From Pratylenchus scribneri (taxonomy: Eukaryota; Nematoda; Chromadorea; Rhabditida; Pratylenchidae): a stretch of DNA of 64,000 nt. Made by a program: the position numbers and the translations under genes. The DNA is taken from the NCBI GenBank assembly GCA_030063045.1, contig JAQSEB010000015.1:558001-622000 (forward strand), given 5' to 3'. This document shows positions 26,291 through 38,922 of the stretch, in pieces; positions within the stretch are counted from its first letter, which is position 1; each line of letters begins with the position of its first letter. The notes under the pieces were generated by a model. The model was not told the origin of the DNA, did no database searches, and saw only the letters and a list, made by a program, of their open reading frames with translations.

Positions 26291-29200
26291 TAATATAACC
26301 TCATATTGATTTTTTATGAATTTCTAAAAATTGGCCACAAATTCAATTATATGCCTAGGGTATATTTGACATGTTTTGGACTCGGATTTGAATTTTTTGA
26401 AATTCTTTTAATAGTATCATATTCTCCATCAAAAAATACAGTCCTATATTTTTTATTTTATTAATATAACCTCATATTGATTTTTTATGAATTTCTAAAA
26501 ATTGGCCACAAATTCAATTATATGCCTAGGGTATATTTGACAAGTTTTGGACTCGGATTTGAATTTTTTGAAATTCTTTTAATAGTATCATATTCTCCAT
26601 CAAAAAATACAGTCCTATATTTTTTATTTTATTAATATAACCTCATATTGATTTTTTATGAATTTCTAAAAATTGGCCACAAATTCAATTATATACCTAG
26701 GGTATATTTGACATGTTTTGGACTCGGATTTGAATTTTTTGTAATTCTTTTTATAGATTCATATTCTCCATCAAAAAATACAGTCCTATATTTTTTATTT
26801 TATTAATATAACCTCATATTGATTTTTTATGAATTTCTAAAAAATGGCCACAAATTCAATTATATACCTAGGGTATATTTGACATGTTTTGGACTCGGAT
26901 TTGAATTTTTTGTAATTCTTTTTATAGAATCATATTCTCCATCAAAAAATACAGTCCTATATTTTTTATTTTATTAATATAACCTCATATTGATTTTTTA
27001 TGAATTTCTAAAAATTGGCCACAAATTCAATTATATGCCTAGGGTATATTTGACATGTTTTGGACTCGGATTTGAATTTTTTGAAATTCTTTTAATAGTA
27101 TCATATTCTCCATCAAAAAATACAGTCCTATATTTTTTATTTTATTAATATAACCTCATATTGATTTTTTATGAATTTCTAAAAATTGGCCACAAATTCA
27201 ATTATATGCCTAGGGTATATTTGACAAGTTTTGGACTCGGATTTGAATTTTTTGAAATTCTTTTAATAGTATCATATTCTCCATCAAAAAATACAGTCCT
27301 ATATTTTTTATTTTATTAATATAACCTCATATTGATTTTTTATGAATTTCTAAAAATTGGCCACAAATTCAATTATATGCCTAGGGTATATTTGACATGT
27401 TTTGGACTCGGATTTGAATTTTTTGAAATTCTTTTAATAGTATCATATTCTCCATCAAAAAATACAGTCCTATATTTTTTATTTTATTAATATAACCTCA
27501 TATTGATTTTTTATGAATTTCTAAAAATTGGCCACAAATTCAATTATATGCCTAGGGTATATTTGACAAGTTTTGGACTCGGATTTGAATTTTTTGAAAT
27601 TCTTTTAATAGTATCATATTCTCCATCAAAAAATACAGTCCTATATTTTTTATTTTATTAATATAACCTCATATTGATTTTTTATGAATTTCTAAAAATT
27701 GGCCACAAATTCAATTATATGCCTAGGGTATATTTGACATGTTTTGGACTCGGATTTGAATTTTTTGAAATTCTTTTAATAGTATCATATTCTCCATCAA
27801 AAAATACAGTCCTATATTTTTTATTTTATTAATATAACCTCATATTGATTTTTTATGAATTTCTAAAAATTGGCCACAAATTCAATTATATACCTAGGGT
27901 ATATTTGACATGTTTTGGACTCGGATTTGAATTTTTTGTAATTCTTTTTATAGATTCATATTCTCCATCAAAAAATACAGTCCTCTATTTTTTATTTTAT
28001 TAATATAACCTCATATTGATTTTTTATGAATTTCTAAAAATTGGCCACAAATTCAATTATATACCTAGGGTATATTTGACATGTTTTAGTTCTAGATTTG
28101 AATTTTTTGTAATTCTTTTTATAGAATCATATTCTCCATCAAAAAATACAGTCCTATATTTTTTATTTTATTAATATAACCTCATATTGATTTTTTATGA
28201 ATTTCTAAAAATTGGCCACAAATTCAATTATATGCCTAGGGTATATTTGACATGTTTTGGACTCGGATTTGAATTTTTTGAAATTCTTTTAATAGTATCA
28301 TATTCTCCATCAAAAAATACAGTCCTATATTTTTTATTTTATTAATATAACCTCATATTGATTTTTTATGAATTTCTAAAAATTGGCCACAAATTCAATT
28401 ATATGCCTAGGGTATATTTGACAAGTTTTGGACTCGGATTTGAATTTTTTGAAATTCTTTTAATAATATCATATTCTCCATCAAAAAATACAGTCCTATA
28501 TTTTTTATTTTATTAATATAACCTCATATTGATTTTTTATGAATTTCTAAAAATTGGCCACAAATTCAATTATATGCCTAGGGTATATTTGACAAGTTTT
28601 GGACTCGGATTTGAATTTTTTGAAATTCTTTTAATAGAATCATATTCTCCATCAAAAAATACTGTCCTATATTTTTTATTTTATTAATATAACCTCATAT
28701 TGATTTTTTATGAATTTCTAAAAATTGGCCACAAATTCAATTATATACCTAGGGTATATTTGACATGTTTTGGACTCGGATTTGAATTTTTTGTAATTCT
28801 TTTTATAGATTCATATTCTCCATCAAAAAATACAGTCCTATATTTTTTATTTTATTAATATAACCTCATATTGATTTTTTATGAATTTCTAAAAAATGGC
28901 CACAAATTCAATTATATACCTAGGGTATATTTGACATGTTTTGGACTCGGATTTGAATTTTTTGTAATTCTTTTTATAGAATCATATTCTCCATCAAAAA
29001 ATACAGTCCTATATTTTTTATTTTATTAATATAACCTCATATTGATTTTTTATGAATTTCTAAAAATTGGCCACAAATTCAATTATATGCCTAGGGTATA
29101 TTTGACATGTTTTGGACTCGGATTTGAATTTTTTGAAATTCTTTTAATAGTATCATATTCTCCATCAAAAAATACAGTCCTATATTTTTTATTTTATTAA

Positions 29201-29710
29201 TATAACCTCATATTGATTTTTTATGAATTTCTAAAAATTGGCCACAAATTCAATTATATGCCTAGGGTATATTTGACAAGTTTTGGACTCGGATTTGAAT
29301 TTTTTGAAATTCTTTTAATAGTATCATATTCTCCATCAAAAAATACAGTCCTATATTTTTTATTTTATTAATATAACCTCATATTGATTTTTTATGAATT
29401 TCTAAAAATTGGCCACAAATTCAATTATATGCCTAGGGTATATTTGACAAGTTTTGGACTCGGATTTGAATTTTTTGAAATTCTTTTAATAGAATCATAT
29501 TCTCCATCAAAAAATACAGTCCTATATTTTTTATTTTATTAATATAACCTCATATTGATTTTTTATGAATTTCTAAAAATTGGCCACAAATTCAATTATA
29601 TACCTAGGGTATATTTGACATGTTTTGGACTCGGATTTGAATTTTTTGTAATTCTTTTTATAGATTCATATTCTCCATCAAAAAATACAGTCCTATATTT
29701 TTTATTTTAT
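26291..29710 (+). repeat. Twenty G/g/T monomers in exact register
   Basis: 3,420 bp, exactly 20 x 171. Mostly alternating G and g units with GTATCATATT, separated by ATATACC/GTAATTC units. There is one T unit near 28090 and one TCCTCTATTTT variant near 27985. No CATCGAAAATAC, H or K units. Apart from satellite monomers I see nothing here. Confidence 0.85.
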
Positions 29711-29867
29711 TAATATAACCTCATATTGATTTTTTATGAATTTCTAAAAATTGGCCACAAATTCAATTATATGCCTAGGGTATATTTGACAAGTTTTGGA
29801 CTCGGATTTGAATTTTTTAGTATCATATTCTCCATCAAAAAATACAGTCCTATATTTTTTATTTTAT
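29711..29867 (+). repeat. 157-bp monomer with 14-bp internal deletion
   Basis: A g unit that reads GAATTTTTTAGTATCAT where neighbours have GAATTTTTTGAAATTCTTTTAATAGTATCAT. The segment containing the right arm of the second dyad is lost. This is the largest single-unit deletion I found, and it occurs once. T-rich sequence on both sides is consistent with replication slippage. Confidence 0.9.
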
Positions 29868-30551
29868 TAATATAACCTCATATTGATTTTTTATGAATTT
29901 CTAAAAATTGGCCACAAATTCAATTATATGCCTAGGGTATATTTGACATGTTTTGGACTCGGATTTGAATTTTTTGAAATTCTTTTAATAGTATCATATT
30001 CTCCATCAAAAAATACAGTCCTATATTTTTTATTTTATTAATATAACCTCATATTGATTTTTTATGAATTTCTAAAAATTGGCCACAAATTCAATTATAT
30101 GCCTAGGGTATATTTGACAAGTTTTGGACTCGGATTTGAATTTTTTGTAATTCTTTTTATAGATTCATATTCTCCATCAAAAAATACAGTCCTCTATTTT
30201 TTATTTTATTAATATAACCTCATATTGATTTTTTATGAATTTCTAAAAAATGGCCACAAATTCAATTATATGCCTAGGGTATATTTGACAAGTTTTGGAC
30301 TCGGATTTGAATTTTTTGAAATTCTTTTAATAGAATCATATTCTCCATCAAAAAATACAGTCCTATATTTTTTATTTTATTAATATAACCTCATATTGAT
30401 TTTTTATGAATTTCTAAAAATTGGCCACAAATTCAATTATATACCAAGGGTATATTTGACATGTTTTGGACTCGGATTTGAATTTTTTGTAATTCTTTTT
30501 ATAGATTCATATTCTCCATCAAAAAATACAGTCCTATATTTTTTATTTTAT
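29868..30551 (+). repeat. Four linking monomers
   Basis: 684 bp: G, g (GTAATTC, TCCTCTATTTT near 30190), g (AATCATATT), and G with a private ATACCAAGGG near 30442, which breaks the CCTAGG palindrome. They lie between the deleted unit and the second K island. Confidence 0.8.
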
Positions 30552-31918
30552 TAATATAACCTCATATTGATTTTTTATGAATTTCTAAAAATTGGCCACA
30601 AATTCAATTATATGCCTAGGGTATATTTGACAAGTTTTGATAAAGGATTTGAATTTTTTGAAATTCTTTTAATAGTATCATATTCTCCATCAAAAAATAC
30701 AGTCCTATATTTTTTATTTTATTAATATAACCTCATATTGATTTTTTATGAATTTCTAAAAATTGGCCACAAATTCAATTATATGCCTAGGGTATATTTG
30801 ACAAGTTTTGGACTCGGATTTGAATTTTTTGAAATTCTTTTAATAGTATCATATTCTCCATCAAAAAATACAGTCCTATATTTTTTATTTTATTAATATA
30901 ACCTCATATTGATTTTTTATGAATTTCTAAAAATTGGCCACAAATTCAATTATATGCCTAGGGTATATTTGACAAGTTTTGATAAAGGATTTGAATTTTT
31001 TGAAATTCTTTTAATAGTATCATATTCTCCATCAAAAAATACAGTCCTATATTTTTTATTTTATTAATATAACCTCATATTTATTTTTTATGAATTTCTA
31101 AAATTGGCCACAAATTCAATTATATGCCTAGGGTATATTTGACAAGTTTTGGACTCGGATTTGAATTTTTTGAAATTCTTTTTATAGAATCATATTCTCC
31201 ATCAAAAAATACAGTCCTATATTTTTTATTTTATTAATATAACCTCATATTGATTTTTTATGAATTTCTAAAAATTGGCCACAAATTCAATTATATGCCT
31301 AGGGTATATTTGACAAGTTTTGGACTCGGATTTGAATTTTTTGAAATTCTTTTAATAGTATCATATTCTCCATCAAAAAATACAGTCCTATATTTTTTAT
31401 TTTATTAATATAACCTCATATTGATTTTTTATGAATTTCTAAAAATTGGCCACAAATTCAATTATATGCCTAGGGTATATTTGACATGTTTTGGACTCGG
31501 ATTTGAATTTTTTGAAATTCTTTTAATAGTATCATATTCTCCATCAAAAAATACAGTCCTATATTTTTTATTTTATTAATATAACCTCATATTGATTTTT
31601 TATGAATTTCTAAAAATTGGCCACAAATTCAATTATATACCTAGGGTATATTTGACATGTTTTGATAAAGGATTTGAATTTTTTGAAATTCTTTTTATAG
31701 ATTCATATTCTCCATCGAAAAATACAGTCCTATATTTTTTATTTTGTTAATATACCCTCATATTGATTTTTTATGAATTTCTAAAAAATGGCCACAAATT
31801 CAATTATATGCCTAGGGTATATTTGACATGTTTTGATAAAGGATTTGAATTTTTTGAAATTCTTTTTATAGATTCATATTCTCCATCAAAAAATACAGTC
31901 CTATATTTTTTATTTTAT
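30552..31918 (+). repeat. Second K island, 8 monomers
   Basis: GATAAAGGATTTG reappears here, 12.5 kb after its last use. Two units couple it to ACAAG (30552, 30894), a combination not seen in block 2, with GTATCATATT tails. Two others (from about 31566) couple it to ACATG and AGATTC. One of these carries CATCGAAAAATAC, one A longer than the CATCGAAAATAC form elsewhere. Length is 1,367 bp, eight monomers minus 1. Private: CATATTTATTTTTT near 31077. The mixed couplings suggest recombination between K and g monomers. Confidence 0.85.
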
Positions 31919-34900
31919 TAATATACCCTCATATTGATTTTTTATGAATTTCCAAAATATGGCCACAAATTCAATTATATGCCTAGGGTATATTTGACAT
32001 GTTTTGGACTCGGATTTGAATTTTTTGAAATTCTTTTTATAGAATCATATTCTCCATCAAAAAATACAGTCCTATATTTTTTATTTTATTAATATAACCT
32101 CATATTGATTTTTTATGAATTTCTAAAAATTGGCCACAAATTCAATTATATGCCTAGGGTATATTTGACATGTTTTGGACTCGGATTTGAATTTTTTGAA
32201 ATTCTTTTAATAGTATCATATTCTCCATCAAAAAATACAGTCCTATATTTTTTATTTTATTAATATAACCTCATATTGATTTTTTATGAATTTCTAAAAA
32301 TTGGCCACAAATTCAATTATATGCCTAGGGTATATTTGACAAGTTTTGGACTCGGATTTGAATTTTTTGAAATTCTTTTAATAGTATCATATTCTCCATC
32401 AAAAAATACAGTCCTATATTTTTTATTTTATTAATATAACCTCATATTGATTTTTTATGAATTTCTAAAAATTGGCCACAAATTCAATTATATGCCTAGG
32501 GTATATTTGACAAGTTTTGGACTCGGATTTGAATTTTTTGAAATTCTTTTAATAGAATCATATTCTCCATCAAAAAATACAGTCCTATATTTTTTATTTT
32601 ATTAATATAACCTCATATTGATTTTTTATGAATTTCTAAAAATTGGCCACAAATTCAATTATATACCTAGGGTATATTTGACATGTTTTGGACTCGGATT
32701 TGAATTTTTTGTAATTCTTTTTATAGATTCATATTCTCCATCAAAAAATACAGTCCTATATTTTTTATTTTATTAATATAACCTCATATTGATTTTTTAT
32801 GAATTTCTAAAAAATGGCCACAAATTCAATTATATACCTAGGGTATATTTGACATGTTTTGGACTCGGATTTGAATTTTTTGTAATTCTTTTTATAGAAT
32901 CATATTCTCCATCAAAAAATACAGTCCTATATTTTTTATTTTATTAATATAACCTCATATTGATTTTTTATGAATTTCTAAAAATTGGCCACAAATTCAA
33001 TTATATGCCTAGGGTATATTTGACATGTTTTGGACTCGGATTTGAATTTTTTGAAATTCTTTTAATAGTATCATATTCTCCATCAAAAAATACAGTCCTA
33101 TATTTTTTATTTTATTAATATAACCTCATATTGATTTTTTATGAATTTCTAAAAATTGGCCACAAATTCAATTATATACCTAGGGTATATTTGACATGTT
33201 TTGGACTCGGATTTGAATTTTTTGAAATTCTTTTAATAGTATCATATTCTCCATCAAAAAATACAGTCCTATATTTTTTATTTTATTAATATAACCTCAT
33301 ATTGATTTTTTATGAATTTCTAAAAAATGGCCACAAATTCAATTATATACCTAGGGTATATTTGACATGTTTTGGACTCGGATTTGAATTTTTTGTAATT
33401 CTTTTTATAGATTCATATTCTCGATCAAAAAATACAGTCCTATATTTTTTATTTTATTAATATAACCTCATATTGATTTTTTATGAATTTCTAAAAATTG
33501 GCCACAAATTCAATTATATGCCTAGGGTATATTTGACATGTTTTGGACTCGGATTTGAATTTTTTGTAATTCTTTTTATAGATTCATATTCTCCATCAAA
33601 AAATACAGTCCTATATTTTTTATTTTATTAATATAACCTCATATTGATTTTTTATGAATTTCTAAAAAATGGCCACAAATTCAATTATATACCTAGGGTA
33701 TATTTGACATGTTTTGGACTCGGATTTGAATTTTTTGAAATTCTTTTAATAGTATCATATTCTCCATCAAAAAATACAGTCCTATATTTTTTATTTTATT
33801 AATATAACCTCATATTGATTTTTTATGAATTTCTAAAAAATGGCCACAAATTCAATTATATACCTAGGGTATATTTGACATGTTTTGGACTCGGATTTGA
33901 ATTTTTTGTAATTCTTTTTATAGATTCATATTCTCCATCAAAAAATACATTCCTATATTTTTTATTTTATTAATATAACCTCATATTGATTTTTTATGAA
34001 TTTCTAAAAATTGGCCACAAATTCAAATATATGCCTAGGGTATATTTGACATGTTTTGGACTCGGATTTGAATTTTTTGAAATTCTTTTAATAGTATCAT
34101 ATTCTCCATCAAAAAATACAGTCCTATATTTTTTATTTTATTAATATAACCTCATATTGATTTTTTATGAATTTCTAAAAATTGGCCACAAATTCAATTA
34201 TATGCCTAGGGTATATTTGACATGTTTTGGACTCGGATTTGAATTTTTTGAAATTCTTTTAATAGTATCATATTCTCCATCAAAAAATACAGTCCTATAT
34301 TTTTTATTTTATTAATATAACCTCATATTGATTTTTTATGAATTTCTAAAATTGGCCACAAATTCAATTATATACCTAGGGTATATTTGACATGTTTTGG
34401 ACTCGGATTTGAATTTTTTGTAATTCTTTTAATAGTATCATATTCTCCATCAAAAAATACAGTCCTATATTTTTTATTTTATTAATATAACCTCATATTG
34501 ATTTTTTATGAATTTCTAAAAATTGGCCACAAATTCAATTATATACCTAGGGTATATTTGACATGTTTTGGACTCGGATTTGAATTTTTTGTAATTCTTT
34601 TAATAGTATCATATTCTCCATCAAAAAATACAGTCCTATATTTTTTATTTTATTAATATACCCTCATATTGATTTTTTACGAGTTTCTAAAAAATGGCCA
34701 CAAATTCAAATATATGCCTAGGGTATATTTGACATGTTTTGGACTCGGATTTGAATTTTTTGTAATTCTTTTTATAGATTCATATTCTCCATCAAAAAAT
34801 ACAGTCCTATATTTTTTATTTTATTAATATAACCTCATATTGATTTTTTATGAATTTCTAAAAAATGGCCACAAATTCAATTATATACCTAGGGTATATT

Positions 34901-34995
34901 TGACATGTTTTGGACTCGGATTTGAATTTTTTGAAATTCTTTTAATAGTATCATATTCTCCATCAAAAAATACAGTCCTATATTTTTTATTTTAT
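31919..34995 (+). repeat. Eighteen G/g monomers
   Basis: 3,077 bp, 18 monomers minus 1 (CTAAAATTGG near 34349). The first unit has a private TTTCCAAAATATGG. Others are G/g with ATATACC or ATATGCC; one H unit occurs at about 34.67 kb. Private changes: TCTCGATCAAA near 33423 and ATACATTCC near 33950. No higher-order marker repeats clearly within this stretch. Confidence 0.8.
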
Positions 34996-35848
34996 TAATA
35001 TAACCTCATATTGATTTTTTATGAATTTCTAAAAATTGGCCACAAATTCAATTATATACCTAGGGTATATTTGACATGTTTTGGACTCGGATTTGAATTT
35101 TTTGAAATTCTTTTAATAGTATCATATTCTCCATCAAAAAATACAGTCCTATATTTTTTATTTTATTAATATAACCTCATATTGATTTTTTATGAATTTC
35201 TAAAAATTGGCCACAAATTCAATTATATGCCTAGGGTATATTTGACAAGTTTTGGACTCGGATTTGAATTTTTTGAAATTCTTTTAATAGTATCATATTC
35301 TCCATCAAAAATACAGTCCTATATTTTTTATTTTATTAATATAACCTCATATTGATTTTTTATGAATTTCTAAAAATTGGCCACAAATTCAATTATATGC
35401 CTAGGGTATATTTGACAAGTTTTGGACTCGGATTTGAATTTTTTGAAATTCTTTTAATAGAATCATATTCTCCATCAAAAAATACAGTCCTATATTTTTT
35501 ATTTTATTAATATAACCTCATATTGATTTTTTATGAATTTCTAAAAAATGGCCACAAATTCAATTATATACCTAGGGTATATTTGACATGTTTTGGACTC
35601 GGATTTGAATTTTTTGTAATTCTTTTTATAGATTCATATTCTCCATCGAAAATACAGTCCTATATTTTTTATTTTGTTAATATACCCTCATATTGATTTT
35701 TTACGAGTTTCTAAAAAATGGCCACAAATTCAAATATATGCCTAGGGTATATTTGACATGTTTTGGACTCGGATTTGAATTTTTTGAAATTCTTTTAATA
35801 GAATCATATTCTCCATCAAAAAATACAGTCCTATATTTTTTATTTTAT

Positions 35849-36872
35849 TAATATAACCTCATATTGATTTTTTACGAGTTTCTAAAAAATGGCCACAAAT
35901 TCAAATATATGCCTAGGGTATATTTGACATGTTTTGGACTCGGATTTGAATTTTTTGAAATTCTTTTAATAGTATCATATTCTCCATCAAAAAATACAGT
36001 CCTATATTTTTTATTTTATTAATATAACCTCATATTGATTTTTTATGAATTTCTAAAAATTGGCCACAAATTCAATTATATGCCTAGGGTATATTTGACA
36101 TGTTTTGGACTCGGATTTGAATTTTTTGAAATTCTTTTAATAGTATCATATTCTCCATCAAAAATACAGTCCTATATTTTTTATTTTATTAATATAACCT
36201 CATATTGATTTTTTATGAATTTCTAAAAATTGGCCACAAATTCAATTATATGCCTAGGGTATATTTGACAAGTTTTGGACTCGGATTTGAATTTTTTGAA
36301 ATTCTTTTAATAGAATCATATTCTCCATCAAAAAATACAGTCCTATATTTTTTATTTTATTAATATAACCTCATATTGATTTTTTATGAATTTCTAAAAA
36401 ATGGCCACAAATTCAATTATATACCTAGGGTATATTTGACATGTTTTAGTTCTAGATTTGAATTTTTTGTAATTCTTTTTATAGATTCATATTCTCCATC
36501 GAAAATACAGTCCTATATTTTTTATTTTATTAATATAACCTCATATTGATTTTTTACGAGTTTCTAAAAAATGGCCACAAATTCAAATATATGCCTAGGG
36601 TATATTTGACATGTTTTGGACTCGGATTTGAATTTTTTGAAATTCTTTTAATAGAATCATATTCTCCATCAAAAAATACAGTCCTATATTTTTTATTTTA
36701 TTAATATAACCTCATATTGATTTTTTACGAGTTTCTAAAAAATGGCCACAAATTCAAATATATGCCTAGGGTATATTTGACATGTTTTGGACTCGGATTT
36801 GAATTTTTTGAAATTCTTTTAATAGTATCATATTCTCCATCAAAAAATACAGTCCTATATTTTTTATTTTAT
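35849..36872 (+). repeat. Six-monomer module, copy 1
   Basis: 1,024 bp: H G(GTATCAT), G with CATCAAAAATAC (1 bp short), g(AATCAT), T with CATCGAAAATAC, H G(AATCAT), H G(GTATCAT). Here the CATCGAAAATAC unit ends TTTTATTAATATAACC rather than the usual TTTTGTTAATATACCC, a change shared by all three copies of the module. Confidence 0.88.
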
Positions 36873-37898
36873 TAATATAACCTCATATTGATTTTTTATG
36901 AATTTCTAAAAATTGGCCACAAATTCAATTATATGCCTAGGGTATATTTGACATGTTTTGGACTCGGATTTGAATTTTTTGAAATTCTTTTAATAGTATC
37001 ATATTCTCCATCAAAAAATACAGTCCTATATTTTTTATTTTATTAATATAACCTCATATTGATTTTTTATGAATTTCTAAAAATTGGCCACAAATTCAAT
37101 TATATACCTAGGGTATATTTGACATGTTTTGGACTCGGATTTGAATTTTTTGTAATTCTTTTTATAGATTCATATTCTCCATCAAAAAATACAGTCCTAT
37201 ATTTTTTATTTTATTAATATAACCTCATATTGATTTTTTATGAATTTCTAAAAAATGGCCACAAATTCAATTATATACCTAGGGTATATTTGACATGTTT
37301 TGGACTCGGATTTGAATTTTTTGAAATTCTTTTAATAGTATCATATTCTCCATCAAAAAATACAGTCCTATATTTTTTATTTTATTAATATAACCTCATA
37401 TTGATTTTTTATGAATTTCTAAAAATTGGCCACAAATTCAATTATATGCCTAGGGTATATTTGACAAGTTTTGGACTCGGATTTGAATTTTTTGAAATTC
37501 TTTTAATAGTATCATATTCTCCATCAAAAAATACAGTCCTATATTTTTTATTTTATTAATATAACCTCATATTGATTTTTTATGAATTTCTAAAAATTGG
37601 CCACAAATTCAATTATATGCCTAGGGTATATTTGACAAGTTTTGGACTCGGATTTGAATTTTTTGTAATTCTTTTTATAGATTCATATTCTCCATCAAAA
37701 AATACAGTCCTCTATTTTTTATTTTATTAATATAACCTCATATTGATTTTTTATGAATTTCTAAAAAATGGCCACAAATTCAATTATATGCCTAGGGTAT
37801 ATTTGACAAGTTTTGGACTCGGATTTGAATTTTTTGAAATTCTTTTAATAGAATCATATTCTCCATCAAAAAATACAGTCCTATATTTTTTATTTTAT

Positions 37899-38922
37899 TA
37901 ATATAACCTCATATTGATTTTTTACGAGTTTCTAAAAAATGGCCACAAATTCAAATATATGCCTAGGGTATATTTGACATGTTTTGGACTCGGATTTGAA
38001 TTTTTTGAAATTCTTTTAATAGTATCATATTCTCCATCAAAAAATACAGTCCTATATTTTTTATTTTATTAATATAACCTCATATTGATTTTTTATGAAT
38101 TTCTAAAAATTGGCCACAAATTCAATTATATGCCTAGGGTATATTTGACATGTTTTGGACTCGGATTTGAATTTTTTGAAATTCTTTTAATAGTATCATA
38201 TTCTCCATCAAAAATACAGTCCTATATTTTTTATTTTATTAATATAACCTCATATTGATTTTTTATGAATTTCTAAAAATTGGCCACAAATTCAATTATA
38301 TGCCTAGGGTATATTTGACAAGTTTTGGACTCGGATTTGAATTTTTTGAAATTCTTTTAATAGAATCATATTCTCCATCAAAAAATACAGTCCTATATTT
38401 TTTATTTTATTAATATAACCTCATATTGATTTTTTATGAATTTCTAAAAAATGGCCACAAATTCAATTATATACCTAGGGTATATTTGACATGTTTTAGT
38501 TCTAGATTTGAATTTTTTGTAATTCTTTTTATAGATTCATATTCTCCATCGAAAATACAGTCCTATATTTTTTATTTTATTAATATAACCTCATATTGAT
38601 TTTTTACGAGTTTCTAAAAAATGGCCACAAATTCAAATATATGCCTAGGGTATATTTGACATGTTTTGGACTCGGATTTGAATTTTTTGAAATTCTTTTA
38701 ATAGAATCATATTCTCCATCAAAAAATACAGTCCTATATTTTTTATTTTATTAATATAACCTCATATTGATTTTTTACGAGTTTCTAAAAAATGGCCACA
38801 AATTCAAATATATGCCTAGGGTATATTTGACATGTTTTGGACTCGGATTTGAATTTTTTGAAATTCTTTTAATAGTATCATATTCTCCATCAAAAAATAC
38901 AGTCCTATATTTTTTATTTTAT
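37899..38922 (+). repeat. Six-monomer module, copy 2
   Basis: 1,024 bp at +2,050 from copy 1, same six units in order with both 1-bp-short units. It follows directly on a g unit with an AATCATATT tail, so the insertion point is a monomer boundary or a position indistinguishable from one. Confidence 0.88.

Larger units (their letters stand above)
34996..38922 (+). repeat. 3,927-bp higher-order repeat, copy A (23 monomers)
   Basis: 23 monomers minus 6 bp. Markers recur at exactly +3,927: CATCGAAAATAC 35648 and 36501 map to 39575 and 40428, the short CATCAAAAATAC near 36155 to 40082, and TCCTCTATTTT 37711 to 41638. The first 17 units (34996-37898) match copy B. The last six (37899-38922) are a second copy of 35849-36872. 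Confidence 0.88.
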
